A stretch of DNA of 64,000 nt from Desulfocapsa sp. (GCA_022712895.1 JAFLJS010000008.1:154355-218354); one strand, 5' to 3'; numbered from the stretch's first letter, positions 45,720 through 55,382 are shown. Notes: generated by a model from the letters alone, not told the origin. Translations and numbers: made by a program.

Positions 45720-47108
45720 TCAGTTGATTTTTTTTCGAAGAGTATTGCGGGAGATACCAATAAGTTGAGCGGCCTGGACCTGGTTGCCTTTGGTTTTTTC
45801 CAGGGCCTGCCTGATCATTTTCTGCTCAAGCCGCATGACAAGATCAGGGAGCAGCTCCCCCCGACTAAAAGCCGTGGCTGTCAATTTCTCCAGGTATTCG
45901 TTCATGTCCTGGCAGAGAGGTGAAAATAAGCCATCGCCATAGAGGCCGCCTGCACAGTCAACGGAGAGACATTCACCGGCGCAGAGCACCATCCCCTTCT
46001 GCACCATGTTTTCCAGCTCCCGGACGTTGCCCGGCCAGGGATATTTTTCCATCTGACGAAGAGTATCTGTAGAAACTCCCTTGATCTGTTTGTGCAGCAA
46101 CCGATTGTACATGCGGATAAAATAAGTGACGAGCTCTTGAATATCACCCTGACGGTTTCGCAGGGGCGGCAGATGAATGGCAACCACGTTGATTCGATAG
46201 TAGAGGTCTTCCCGGAACTTACCCTGCCTAACCATAGTAGCCAGATCTTGGTTGGTAGCCGCAATAATCCGAACATTCACCCTTACGGTCTCGGTCCCAC
46301 CCAATCGCTGAAAACTGCCGTCTTGGAGGACCCGTAATAGTTTAGACTGTATAGCCAAGGGCATTTCGCCGATCTCGTCTAAAAAAATAGTACCACGGTC
46401 ATATTGTTCAAACTTGCCTATCCGCTTGGATTCCGCCCCAGTAAATGCACCTTGCTCATAGCCAAACAGTTCACTCTCAAGGAGCTGCTCTGGCAAAGCG
46501 GCACAGTTAATGGCCAGAAAGAGTTTTTCAGCCCGTAAACTATGGTGATAGACAGCCCGCGCCACCAGCTCCTTGCCAGTCCCACTTTCCCCCTGGATGA
46601 GCACTGTAGTGTCTGAAGAGGTAACTTTGCCAATCTGCTTATAGATTTCAAGCATCTCAGGGCTTTTGCCAATGATCCGTTCGCCAGAGGATGGAGATTC
46701 ATTTTCATCAAAAGAAACCACATCCGCCATCATCTCTTTTGCTCGGATTCCCTCTTGGATGCTGGTCAATAGGGCATCATTGTCAAAAGGTTTAAGTAGA
46801 TAGTCATAGGCCCCAAGTTTCATTGCATCAATGGCCTTTTCCGTGGTGCTGTATGCAGTAATCAGAATGACTTGGACATCCGGGGCTATCTCTTTGATAT
46901 TTTCAAGAAGAGTAAGGCCGTCCATTTCAGGCATCTGTAAGTCAGTGATCACCAGATCAGGCTGAAAACTCTCCAGGAAACTTAACGCTTGATTACCATT
47001 AGTGGCCGTCAGGGTGGAGTAACCGTTCTCGGTAAGAAAACGCTTCAGGGAATAACAGAGGGCCTGCTGGTCATCAACGACCAGAATGCGGTGTTGTCTA
47101 GGGATCAT
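45720..47108 (-). CDS. NtrC-family sigma-54 response regulator
   Basis: 462 residues from the ATG at 47108, which overlaps the kinase stop as TGATG; the frame is open one TTG codon further. The receiver has ILVVDDQQ and the phospho-Asp in LVITDLQMPEMDG; the AAA+ domain has GESGTGKE, GAFTGAES and IFLDEIGE; a Fis helix-turn-helix at the end reads NQVQAAQLIGISRNTLRKK. The GAFTGA loop is canonical, so it can open sigma-54 promoters. The -24/-12 promoter of the neighbouring cytochrome operon is the obvious target. Confidence 0.93.
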   Translation of the reverse strand: MIPRQHRILVVDDQQALCYSLKRFLTENGYSTLTATNGNQALSFLESFQPDLVITDLQMPEMDGLTLLENIKEIAPDVQVILITAYSTTEKAIDAMKLGAYDYLLKPFDNDALLTSIQEGIRAKEMMADVVSFDENESPSSGERIIGKSPEMLEIYKQIGKVTSSDTTVLIQGESGTGKELVARAVYHHSLRAEKLFLAINCAALPEQLLESELFGYEQGAFTGAESKRIGKFEQYDRGTIFLDEIGEMPLAIQSKLLRVLQDGSFQRLGGTETVRVNVRIIAATNQDLATMVRQGKFREDLYYRINVVAIHLPPLRNRQGDIQELVTYFIRMYNRLLHKQIKGVSTDTLRQMEKYPWPGNVRELENMVQKGMVLCAGECLSVDCAGGLYGDGLFSPLCQDMNEYLEKLTATAFSRGELLPDLVMRLEQKMIRQALEKTKGNQVQAAQLIGISRNTLRKKIN

Positions 47109-48538
47109 CAACTTGCCATACTCATGGTAAAGGTGGAACCGGTTCCGCCGGTGGTAAAGGAAACTTCACCCTTGTGGAGACGGACGATGTGATCGACAAT
47201 ATAAAGGCCGAGGCCGGTACCGTCCTCTTTGGTGGTAAAAAAGGGAGAAAATATACTGTCTTGCACATCTGATGGGATACCACAGCCAGTATCTGAAATC
47301 GAAACCCAGGCCATACCGTTCTCCCGGTGAATAGTTGCAGTGAGCCTGCCTCCATCGGGCATGGCATCCAGCGCATTTACCACCAGGTTGAGCAGTGCCT
47401 GTTTGACCATCACCCGATCCGCAGGGATAACGAGCGGTTGTTCCCCTTCAACAACCACTTGTACCCCTTGCTGTTGCATCTGGGTTTTGCAAAGAGAGAA
47501 CACTTGATCGATGATTGCGCGCAGATCGACCTGAGTGATATGCAGATCATCTGTTTTGGTGAGACTTAGAAAGCGTGTGAGAATTTCTTCCATACTCTCA
47601 ACTTCGTTGAGAACCACAGCCATATCCTCTGTTGTAAGATTTGGGTTATCTTTAAAAGTTTGAAAAAGAATCTTGATGGAAGCCAACGGGTTACGCAGTT
47701 CGTGTGCCAGGCCAGCAGACAGTCGGCCCAAGGCCGAAAGAGTCTCAGTACGGCACATGTGTTTATAGGATTCCTTCATTTTGTCGCGGTATTGGGCCAG
47801 CTCACAGGAAAGCACGTTGAAGGTCGCTGTCAGTTCACCCACCTCATCTCTTGAATATACCGGCAGTTCTTTACCAAATTCTCCCCTGGACAGGGTGTGG
47901 GTAAAATCGACCAGCTGCTGAAGTGGTTTTGTGATGAGTCGGCTCAGCAGACAAGCCAAGGCTGAGCCGGTAACGGTGACCAATATAGTAAGTAACACCA
48001 CTGTATTCCTGATCCGTACCAGAGCCGCATTAACCTCGTTCTCTCGTAGGCCAATGTGCAATTCGGGCTGCATGCCTGAAAAAATTTTCATGCCTACATC
48101 CCGAATGTAGCCCTTCTCAGTTTCAAGAAGCTGGATGGTCATATCCTGATCCCTGAGGGGATTCCATTCCAAAAGACCCGGCGGGTAACCGTCGGAGAAA
48201 GTGTGAGCGAAGAGTGAACCGTCCTTGCCAGTCACAAAAATATACTCTATCTCCTTTTCCTTCTCCAGAACATCTTCAAGGCTGATCTTGGTCTGGTAGA
48301 CATGGTCGAGCAGCACCGGGTCGGCAATCAGATCTGTCAAGTGGCGAGCGATCAACAGCCCTTGACGGGTGAGATCATTGCGCATGGAGGTCGTGACGAT
48401 GTCTCGGATCTTGAGATCGATACTAATCCCCAATCCAATCACCACCACCACATTAAGAAGTACAATTTTTTGCCAGAGCCTCATTGAAAAGCCCCGCGGG
48501 ACACCGCCGTCTCGGCCTGATATTACTTTTCCAGCCAT
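47108..48538 (-). CDS. Membrane-bound sensor histidine kinase
   Basis: 476 residues. The first membrane helix (KIVLLNVVVVIGLGI) and the second (VVLLTILVTVTGSALACLL, about 195-215) flank a periplasmic domain of about 150 residues. HAMP, HisKA (LSAGLAHELRNPLASIK) and HATPase (DTGCGIP, GTGLGLYI) follow. An ATG at 48484 (MRLWQKIV), preceded by GGGG, is a possible alternative start. It is encoded between a binding-protein lipoprotein and the sigma-54 regulator, which suggests the lipoprotein presents the signal. Confidence 0.92.
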   Translation of the reverse strand: MAGKVISGRDGGVPRGFSMRLWQKIVLLNVVVVIGLGISIDLKIRDIVTTSMRNDLTRQGLLIARHLTDLIADPVLLDHVYQTKISLEDVLEKEKEIEYIFVTGKDGSLFAHTFSDGYPPGLLEWNPLRDQDMTIQLLETEKGYIRDVGMKIFSGMQPELHIGLRENEVNAALVRIRNTVVLLTILVTVTGSALACLLSRLITKPLQQLVDFTHTLSRGEFGKELPVYSRDEVGELTATFNVLSCELAQYRDKMKESYKHMCRTETLSALGRLSAGLAHELRNPLASIKILFQTFKDNPNLTTEDMAVVLNEVESMEEILTRFLSLTKTDDLHITQVDLRAIIDQVFSLCKTQMQQQGVQVVVEGEQPLVIPADRVMVKQALLNLVVNALDAMPDGGRLTATIHRENGMAWVSISDTGCGIPSDVQDSIFSPFFTTKEDGTGLGLYIVDHIVRLHKGEVSFTTGGTGSTFTMSMAS

Positions 48539-48542
48539 TTTA

Positions 48543-49460
48543 TTATTTAATCACGCCATATTGTTTGGCAAGCTTCTCGATTTCCGTAAGAACCTCAACA
48601 TTACTGGGGCTAAAGCCATAGGCCATCTCTGTTTTATCCCAGTCTTTAAGGCCAGGTGCGTCCCGGCCTTTGGGGTCAAAGTCCAGGAGAGCTTTTTTGA
48701 CCAACGCCACCTGGTTAGCTGGAACTTCCGGGCTATAGCATATCAGGCTGCTGGGATAAGATTTGGAAACGGCCAGCACCCGTACCACCCCCTCTGCTGC
48801 CAACCGCCAGGCCAATGCATCCTGAAGACCGCCTGCATCGTACTTGCCGCTCAACACTGCCTGGGAGGTGGCCGCATGTGAGCCGGTAAAGGTGAACCGG
48901 GAAAGTTTATCCAGAGTAACCTCGGCATCCTCCAGCATTTTACGTGGGATAACGTGACCCTGAGTGGAGAATCGGTCACCAAAGGCGAAGGAATGACCGC
49001 CAAGATCTCTGATATCGTGCAGCGGACTATCCATGCGAGTGATAATCACGGCCTTATACTGAGAGGAACCTTCAGTATTCAAACCTGTTGCCAGACAGCG
49101 GACACCATACCGATTTCTGGCCAACACGCAGTTAACCGGTCCCAATGTAGCAAAGCTGGTAATCCCCTTTCCCAGATTTTCTACAGTGTCCTGGTATTTA
49201 GCAGTGAAATCCAGATTAAACTTGAGACCAGTTTGTCGTTCGAGGTAACGGAGAAAAGGCAGGTAAATGGCGACGTCTTCCTTGGGACTGAGCCGGAGGT
49301 CGAAGCCGAACTGAAGAACCTTCGGGTCAGGAGCTAGAACCGTAGTTTCACCTGTAGTGCCTCGCCTATCCAAGCGAGCCTTTTTGGCTGGTTCATCCTG
49401 GGAGCAGCTTGTCAAAACAAGAGCCATCAACAGGAAAAAAAGTACAGTCACTCTATGCAT
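48543..49460 (-). CDS. PhnD-like periplasmic binding lipoprotein, probable sensor accessory
   Basis: 305 residues with a lipoprotein signal and lipobox (LTSC, Cys19). The body is of the PhnD/phosphate-phosphonate binding family: QFGFDLRLSPKEDVAIYLPFLRYLERQTGLKFNLDF, and GHSFAFGDRFSTQGHVIPRKML. No ABC transporter genes follow; instead a kinase gene starts 4 nt later. This matches the AioX/TtrS-type arrangement in which such a domain detects an oxyanion and signals to a kinase. The ligand is unknown and could be the substrate of the neighbouring molybdoenzyme. Confidence 0.83.
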   Translation of the reverse strand: MHRVTVLFFLLMALVLTSCSQDEPAKKARLDRRGTTGETTVLAPDPKVLQFGFDLRLSPKEDVAIYLPFLRYLERQTGLKFNLDFTAKYQDTVENLGKGITSFATLGPVNCVLARNRYGVRCLATGLNTEGSSQYKAVIITRMDSPLHDIRDLGGHSFAFGDRFSTQGHVIPRKMLEDAEVTLDKLSRFTFTGSHAATSQAVLSGKYDAGGLQDALAWRLAAEGVVRVLAVSKSYPSSLICYSPEVPANQVALVKKALLDFDPKGRDAPGLKDWDKTEMAYGFSPSNVEVLTEIEKLAKQYGVIK

Positions 49461-49703
49461 AGCGTAATCACCTTGCTCTTGACAGGGACAAGAATTTAGT
49501 AACCAAACAGTTATGAATTTAAAAAATAATAGGTTAAAATCAGATGTCTGAATGCCAAGAAATGCATCTGATCAATCTGTATGTAGAATACTTCATAAAA
49601 AAAATCCTTCAATCGTTTTGATGCTTGTACCTCAAGAGAAAGAAAATCTGTAGGAATCAAGCTTGGGTAGCCCCCCCCCCGAAGAGGATTATACGAAATA
49701 CCA
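49461..49703. other. Intergenic region with inverted repeat and poly-C run
   Basis: Arms ATCAGATG (49539-49546) and CATCTGAT (49565-49572) form an inverted repeat, and ten consecutive C lie at 49671-49680, shortly past the 3' end of the lysR gene. No gene is supported. Confidence 0.4.
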
Positions 49704-50672
49704 CTATTTTTTATCGGTAAACTGCATGACCAGTTTCTGAAACTCCTCAGGGGAAGAGAGACAGGATTGCCCTTCACTGCACCCACTTAAAAGAAAACAA
49801 AAATCTAGGAATTCATTGATCAATCGTGTTTTTGCCTTGTTTTTGTGCTGAATAATAGAGAGTTGCCGCTCTGTATTTGCACCGAAAAGAGGAATCTGCT
49901 GCAACCAACCACGACTGATTGCCCGGCATACTGTTAATTTTGAAAGACAACCAACACCGGCACCAGCTTCAACGGCCTTTTTTATAGCTTCGGTATGACC
50001 GAGCTCCATCACAACATTTAAGTCTGTAACGTATTTCCCAAGTATGCTTTTAAATGTTTGAGCAGTTCCCGATCCTGGCTCACGCATAACCCATTTAAAC
50101 TTCTTTAAATCAGTTGTAACATCACACACCGGAGCAATATTGTTACTCTTTTCCGGACGGCAAATAAGCACCAGTTCATCACGAAACCATTCCTGAACAA
50201 CAATTTGCTCATTATTGACTTCACCCTCTACAAATCCCAGATCAACAGCACGGTTAACGATAAGTTTCTCTGCTGTTTTGGTATTGTACACCAACATATT
50301 TATATGAACATCAGGATGCATGTTTTTGAACGCTGTTATCAAATATGGCAACACATAGTTGCCAAGGGTGGAGCTGGCAACCAGATTCAAAGAACCGGCA
50401 AATTTTCCATCCTTTTCATTCATCAAGTTGTTCAAATCTTCCAGTTTGTCGATGATCTCACGACTGAGAGGGAGAAAAAATCTACCTCTGTCATTCAACT
50501 CAAGCGTTCTTCCTGATCGATCAAAAAGAGCACCTCCAAGCTGATTTTCCATTTCATTCAGAGCAAGACTCACTGCGGACTGTGTGAGAAAAAGTTTTTT
50601 AGCAGCCTTTGTTACCTGACCACTTTCCACCACTGCATTGAAGATTTCAAGTTGACGTATTGTTGCCGGCAT
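49704..50672 (-). CDS. LysR-family transcriptional regulator
   Basis: 322 residues. The N-terminal winged helix reads RQLEIFNAVVESGQVTKAAKKLFLTQSAVSLALNEMENQLGGALFDRSGRTLELNDRG, followed by the two-lobed effector-binding domain (CysB/CbbR-like, LVASSTLGNYVLPYLITAF). It is divergent from the two-CW/DoxX/molybdoenzyme/nuo run with a gap of 325 bp, so control of that run is the natural guess. A 17-bp palindrome in the gap is a candidate site. Confidence 0.92.
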   Translation of the reverse strand: MPATIRQLEIFNAVVESGQVTKAAKKLFLTQSAVSLALNEMENQLGGALFDRSGRTLELNDRGRFFLPLSREIIDKLEDLNNLMNEKDGKFAGSLNLVASSTLGNYVLPYLITAFKNMHPDVHINMLVYNTKTAEKLIVNRAVDLGFVEGEVNNEQIVVQEWFRDELVLICRPEKSNNIAPVCDVTTDLKKFKWVMREPGSGTAQTFKSILGKYVTDLNVVMELGHTEAIKKAVEAGAGVGCLSKLTVCRAISRGWLQQIPLFGANTERQLSIIQHKNKAKTRLINEFLDFCFLLSGCSEGQSCLSSPEEFQKLVMQFTDKK

Positions 50673-50741
50673 AAAGACCTCATTTTAGTTACTTAGCTTT
50701 ATCGAAAACGAACGGTATACCACGTTAGGTAGTGAGAATGC

Positions 50742-50758
50742 CTGTCTCAATGAGACAG
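50742..50758. promoter_or_regulatory. Palindrome CTGTCTCA-A-TGAGACAG, candidate LysR operator
   Basis: Perfect 8-bp arms around one base, about 70 bp from the lysR start and 240 bp from the two-CW gene. It contains a T-N11-A core, the general LysR-type box. The rest of this 325-bp gap is AT-rich with no gene. Confidence 0.5.
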
Positions 50759-50997
50759 TATGTTATTTATGAAAAGATTGCGTGATGTAACAAAAAGACC
50801 AACAGTAAATGCTCTAACATTAATCTAATCAATTATAAACATAATTATAATAAATTTTACTTATTAGGCAGAGTCTATTACTTATTTTTTTTGAAAGTAG
50901 GCGATGGGTTTTTATTTTATTCGAGATGCTTAACGAATACGAACAAACTGTTTAGCTCTGGAACATCGTGATTTTAGGATGAATACCTGGGGAGAAA

Positions 50998-51312
50998 ATG
51001 ATGTCTAAACAATGTCAATTACCATGTTGGGAAATAATCCAGTGCAATCTTAAAGATATATGCCAGCCACCTATTGAAGAAGAAAAAGCGTGTTGGCAAG
51101 TGGTGAAAGAGGACAATACGAGTTCGTTTCATATTTGTGTTGATTGTCTGGTCTATCTCGCCAAACAGGACGATTCGATTTTCAGTGACGAGGAATTGTA
51201 CTCCATCCTCAGTAAACGACAGGAAAATGAATTCCGTCATTATGATTGCAAGCTTGCATACGCACGTCGGCACTCTGCATCGATCATGGATAACCTCTTC
51301 GTAAGCATCTAG
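50998..51312 (+). CDS. Small cysteine-rich two-CW-like protein
   Basis: 104 residues, no signal peptide. It has paired Cys-Trp motifs, PCWEIIQC near residue 10 and KACWQVV near residue 32, plus HICVDCLVYL near 48 and a late Cys. This fits the two-CW domain, a small probable metal-binding module common in Desulfobacterota and Geobacter. An in-frame ATG follows directly (MMSKQ), with GGGGAG upstream. It is first in the run leading to the molybdoenzyme and nuo genes. Function unknown; a redox or metal sensor is a guess. Confidence 0.7.
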   Translation: MMSKQCQLPCWEIIQCNLKDICQPPIEEEKACWQVVKEDNTSSFHICVDCLVYLAKQDDSIFSDEELYSILSKRQENEFRHYDCKLAYARRHSASIMDNLFVSI

Positions 51313-51346
51313 GATAAGAACACAACTTAACTAACCTGGAAAAAAA

Positions 51347-51829
51347 ATGAGTCCATATATAGCCTCACTGGATAGAAAGATTTCTGCCTGTATGGACAAA
51401 TACTGTCAGATTTTAATGCGAATGTCGCTTGCTCTTATTTTTATATGGTTTGGGCTGTTAAAACCGTTAGGGATGAGTCCTGAAGCAGAGTTGATAAAGA
51501 ATACTGTTTATTTTTTTCCGCCGGGTATTGTTTTATTTGTCCTTGGACTCTGGGAAGTAGCCATAGGTATAGGACTTCTCTACAGGCCCATGCTCAGGGT
51601 TGCTCTGCTTCTTCTACTTATAGAACTGCCAGGAACATTTCTTCCATTGATAGTTTTGCCAGAAATCTGTTTTGACTCTGTGCCCTTTGGACTTAGTCTC
51701 GAAGGACAATATATCGTAAAAAATCTGTTTCTTATTGGTGCCGCCTTTGTCATTGGCAGCAAAGTTGCCCAGCATCCGCCCCAAGCAGTTGTAAAACAAC
51801 CGCACGACTCCCAGCAAACAACGGTATAA
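51347..51829 (+). CDS. DoxX-like small membrane protein
   Basis: 160 residues with four membrane helices: MRMSLALIFIWFGLLKPLG, PGIVLFVLGLWEVAIGIGLLY, MLRVALLLLLIELPGTFLPL and KNLFLIGAAFVIGS. The first helix with the FIWFG motif is typical of DoxX-like proteins. Such proteins are found with various oxidoreductases without a firm role. It lies 34 nt after the two-CW gene and 48 nt before the molybdoenzyme gene, so it is probably in one operon. Confidence 0.7.
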   Translation: MSPYIASLDRKISACMDKYCQILMRMSLALIFIWFGLLKPLGMSPEAELIKNTVYFFPPGIVLFVLGLWEVAIGIGLLYRPMLRVALLLLLIELPGTFLPLIVLPEICFDSVPFGLSLEGQYIVKNLFLIGAAFVIGSKVAQHPPQAVVKQPHDSQQTTV

Positions 51830-51877
51830 CACCAATATACAACATATAATATTTTAAAAGACCTGGAGGTAAGTTCA

Positions 51878-53965
51878 ATGAAAGAATCTGTGTACTCCAT
51901 CTGCGGCATGTGTGCCGTACGTTGCCCAATAAAAGTTGAGGTGGAGAATGGTAAAGTCACATGGATTGAAGGGAATAGTCATGACAGTGGTATGGGAACT
52001 TCCATCTGTGCTAAAGGCGGTGCCTCCATTCCTTTTCAGTACGACAATGAACGTCCTCAATCTCCGATGATCCGCGTTGGAGAACGTGGTAGTGGTAAAT
52101 GGAAAAATGTCTCCTGGGATGAAGCTTATGGTTACATTACCGACAAGCTCAAAACCATCATTGACGAGCACGGAGCAAAAGCCATCATGCTCACCGACCG
52201 TGGCGGTCCTTTTGCGGACCTTCGCAAGGCTTTTATAAAAGCCATCGGTTCACCCAATTATATCAATCATGACTGTACCTGTGGCCGTAATGCCAATCAC
52301 GCTGCTAAATCTGTCTTAAATATGGGACGCAAAGGGTTCAGCTATGATTTCAAGAATGCAAAGAATATCATTCTGTTTGGCCGGAACATAACCGAATCCT
52401 TTAAGGTTAAGGAAGTGAAAGGGTTTATGCAAGCCGTAAAAAACGGTGCCCATATAACGTATGTAGACCCACGAGTAACCAATACTGCCGGAAAGGCGAC
52501 ACGTTACTGGCGCATCAAACCAGGAACGGATTATGCTCTATTGCTCGGCATTACCAACTATATTGTAAATAAAAAACTTTACGACGAAGATTTTGTCTCG
52601 AAATGGGTGCTAGGCCTTCCTAAATTACGTACTTTCCTCAAACCCTATACCCCAGAATGGGCAGAAGCAGAAACCTCAATCCCCGCTGAAGAGATTAAGG
52701 CCTTCTGCCATGAAGTCAACAATGACCGGCCTAAGGTTATCTTTCATATCGGCTGGCACCTTTCACGATATGGCGACACTTTTTACGCCAGTCGTATGTT
52801 AAATATTTTAAATGGTCTTATGGGTAATGTTGAGGTTGAAGGTGGACTGATTTACCCAAAAACTCCCGGTAATGCAGGTTCCAAAGGATTAAAAGGGCTG
52901 GGTGCTGATATCCCTGCCGTTGATGAGGTGAGATGTGATTGTTGTGACGATTTGTACAGCCACTTCGATTCCGGCGCAGGTATGCTCCAAATTGCTTACC
53001 AGAGTATTGATACCGAAAAGCCTTATCCTGTAAAAGCGTACATTGCACACAGGCACAATCCTCTTATTGCCATGCCTGATCCAGAAGAACAAAAACGAAT
53101 TCTTAACAAGCTCGACCTTCTCGTGTCAGTTGATGTAAATTTCAGTGAAACCTCCTGGTTCTCCGATGTTATCCTACCTGAAGCCACTTTTTTTGAGCGC
53201 GATTCCATTCTACGCACAGATAAAGGCCCGAAACCCGGATTCAGCATGAGAAGAAAATGTGTTGATTCGTTTTACGATTCAAAACCTGGCTGGGAAATCT
53301 ACGTTGAACTGGCCAAGCGACTGGGCAAAGGTGAGTATCTCCCCTATAAGACTATCGAAGATATTTGGAAATATCAGCTACAGGATACTGATGTCAAAAT
53401 CGAAGACTTTAATGCAACAGGTTTTGTGAAGCTTTGCGCTGATCCCATTGGCTGTGATCCCAAAAACATTACATTCAGTACCGATTCAGGAAAGATCGAA
53501 TTCTTCAGTAAGAAATGGGAGAAAAACGGTATTCCGTCATTTAAACCCTACAAAAGCCCACAATCTGCACCTGAGGGTAGCTATCGCCTCCTTTTCGGCC
53601 GCAAAGGCTATCAAACCCACGGACAATCTAATAACAATCCCGTTCTCCATGAGCTTTTAGGTACTAATCGTCTCTGGATCAACACAGATGTAGCCAAGAA
53701 ACTGGGTATTGAACATGGTGACATGGTCAAGATCACTAACGGCAATATCGAAGGAACCATAGAGGCCAAGGTTACTGATTTCATCCATCCCGATGCTGTC
53801 TTTATGCTCCACGGTTTTGGTGTAAATGTTCCCGCTCAAACCAGGGCTTTTGGTAAAGGCCTGGCTGACCAGGACTTTATGACAGGCAAACTTACCGATT
53901 GGGATCCGGCAGGCGGCGGCCTGACTTTGAATGAATGTTTTGTGACCGTTAAACCGGCCGCTTAG
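51878..53965 (+). CDS. Cytoplasmic molybdopterin oxidoreductase
   Basis: 695 residues, beginning directly with the 4Fe-4S domain (Cys9, Cys12, Cys16, Cys44) and with no Tat or Sec signal, so it should be cytoplasmic. The molybdopterin domains follow, with a candidate ligand Cys in NHDCTCGRNA (133 or 135), then WLPEATFFERDS-like VILPEATFFERDSI and a C-terminal cofactor-binding domain (NRLWINTDVAKKLGIEHGDMVKI). It is of the PsrA-like group of the DMSO reductase family. GGAGG lies before the ATG. With the ferredoxin gene next and nuoA after that, it may feed or drain complex I; substrate unknown. Confidence 0.9.
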   Translation: MKESVYSICGMCAVRCPIKVEVENGKVTWIEGNSHDSGMGTSICAKGGASIPFQYDNERPQSPMIRVGERGSGKWKNVSWDEAYGYITDKLKTIIDEHGAKAIMLTDRGGPFADLRKAFIKAIGSPNYINHDCTCGRNANHAAKSVLNMGRKGFSYDFKNAKNIILFGRNITESFKVKEVKGFMQAVKNGAHITYVDPRVTNTAGKATRYWRIKPGTDYALLLGITNYIVNKKLYDEDFVSKWVLGLPKLRTFLKPYTPEWAEAETSIPAEEIKAFCHEVNNDRPKVIFHIGWHLSRYGDTFYASRMLNILNGLMGNVEVEGGLIYPKTPGNAGSKGLKGLGADIPAVDEVRCDCCDDLYSHFDSGAGMLQIAYQSIDTEKPYPVKAYIAHRHNPLIAMPDPEEQKRILNKLDLLVSVDVNFSETSWFSDVILPEATFFERDSILRTDKGPKPGFSMRRKCVDSFYDSKPGWEIYVELAKRLGKGEYLPYKTIEDIWKYQLQDTDVKIEDFNATGFVKLCADPIGCDPKNITFSTDSGKIEFFSKKWEKNGIPSFKPYKSPQSAPEGSYRLLFGRKGYQTHGQSNNNPVLHELLGTNRLWINTDVAKKLGIEHGDMVKITNGNIEGTIEAKVTDFIHPDAVFMLHGFGVNVPAQTRAFGKGLADQDFMTGKLTDWDPAGGGLTLNECFVTVKPAA

Positions 53966-53979
53966 GGGAGATTAAACAA

Positions 53980-54486
53980 ATGAGCAAATATTATGTAACC
54001 CAGGATGTTGAACAGTGCATTGGCTGTAAAGCCTGCGAAGTCCATTGCAAAACTAAAAACAATTCGGCTGTTGGAGCCTTCTACTGCAAGATGATTGAAG
54101 TTGGTCCGACAATGAAAAACAATCTGCCGGTTCTGGATTTTGTGTACATGGCCTGCTTCCATTGTGAAAAACCGTGGTGTGTTGATGCCTGTCCCACTGC
54201 AGCAATGCAGCGAAGAGCAAAGGACGGCATTGTGTTTGTTGATGCAGCTCTTTGTGTTGGTTGCAAGGCCTGCATGACAGCATGTCCGTGGGGTGTTCCT
54301 CAATGGGATGCCGATACTGGAAAAGTTGGTAAATGCGACCTATGCATGGACAGGATTGATGAAGGCTTGGAACCTGCCTGTGTCTCAAAGTGTACCACTG
54401 GTTGTCTCAGTTTTGGAACACCTGAGCAGGCATCGAATCAGAAACGACAAGATTTTGCAGAACGTATTTTGAGTCAGAAAGCCTAA
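53980..54486 (+). CDS. Four-cluster ferredoxin subunit of the cytoplasmic molybdoenzyme
   Basis: 168 residues of the HycB/DmsB type without a signal peptide. Cluster motifs: CIGCKACEVHCK, CFHCEKPWCVDACP, CVGCKACMTACPWG and CDLCMDRIDEGLEPACVSKC. It is the electron-transfer partner of the preceding molybdopterin protein, 14 nt away. It lies 15 nt before nuoA, so message and perhaps protein association with complex I are plausible. Confidence 0.9.
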   Translation: MSKYYVTQDVEQCIGCKACEVHCKTKNNSAVGAFYCKMIEVGPTMKNNLPVLDFVYMACFHCEKPWCVDACPTAAMQRRAKDGIVFVDAALCVGCKACMTACPWGVPQWDADTGKVGKCDLCMDRIDEGLEPACVSKCTTGCLSFGTPEQASNQKRQDFAERILSQKA

Positions 54487-54501
54487 GAAAAAGGAAAACA
54501 C

Positions 54502-54876
54502 ATGTCTGGTTCTTATCTCCCATCAGAATATCTGGGAATCTTTCTTTTTATATTAGTGGGTATTGCCTTTGGAGCTGTAACGCTCTGGATTGGCCGCTTC
54601 TTTCGTATGAAACGGCCATATTTTGAGAAACTGGTTGCCTATGAATCGGGAAATCCACCAACCGAAGAGCCGCGCATGCGGTTTTCGGTAAAATTTTACA
54701 TGGTTGCCATTCTCTTCATCGTTTTCGATGTTGAAGCGATCTATCTCTACTCATGGGCAGTTGTCTACGACAAGCTTGGAATGTTTGCACTCATTGAAAT
54801 GTTCCTGTTCATAGCTCTTCTCCTTGTCGGCTATCTCTACGCCTGGAAAAAGGGAGCATTTCAATGGGGAAAATGA
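54502..54876 (+). CDS. nuoA: NADH-quinone oxidoreductase subunit A
   Basis: 124 residues, three membrane helices, with the family stretch [45 protein letters not shown]. It forms part of the quinone-site end of the membrane arm. It overlaps nuoB. Confidence 0.95.
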   Translation: MSGSYLPSEYLGIFLFILVGIAFGAVTLWIGRFFRMKRPYFEKLVAYESGNPPTEEPRMRFSVKFYMVAILFIVFDVEAIYLYSWAVVYDKLGMFALIEMFLFIALLLVGYLYAWKKGAFQWGK

Positions 54877-55382
54877 ACAACGATCTTATGCAGATTGAGG
54901 ATGGCATCAAATTTATCCCCGGTGCCAGTGCCTTAGTTGCACCCTTAAATAAAATAATTAACTGGGGCCGAGCCGGTTCTATCTGGCCAGCCACTTTTGG
55001 TCTTGCCTGCTGCGCCATTGAGATGATGGTAGCAGGTGCTGCTACGAATGATCTAGATCGATTCGGTATTATTTTCAGAGCGAGTCCACGTCAGGCAGAC
55101 TGTTTAATCCTGGCAGGAACCATCACCAAAAAGATGGCACCTGTTGTGAGACGGGTCTACGACCAAATGCCGGAACCCCGTTATGTACTTGCCATGGGGT
55201 CGTGCGCCTGTACAGGTGGTGTTTTTGATACCTATGCCGTTGTTCAGGGTGCAGACGAATTTCTACCTGTGGATGTTTACATACCGGGATGTCCGCCAAG
55301 ACCGGAAGCATTGCTGGAAGGATTGATAAAATTACAAGAAAAAATCATGCAGGAGCAGGGACGATGGAGTCAATTCTCATAG
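54864..55382 (+). CDS. nuoB: NADH-quinone oxidoreductase subunit B
   Basis: 172 residues. It carries the N2 cluster ligands: [15 protein letters not shown] and [13 protein letters not shown], with [11 protein letters not shown]. It passes electrons to quinone. The start overlaps nuoA by 13 nt; an in-frame ATG three codons later is possible. Confidence 0.95.
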   Translation: MGKMNNDLMQIEDGIKFIPGASALVAPLNKIINWGRAGSIWPATFGLACCAIEMMVAGAATNDLDRFGIIFRASPRQADCLILAGTITKKMAPVVRRVYDQMPEPRYVLAMGSCACTGGVFDTYAVVQGADEFLPVDVYIPGCPPRPEALLEGLIKLQEKIMQEQGRWSQFS

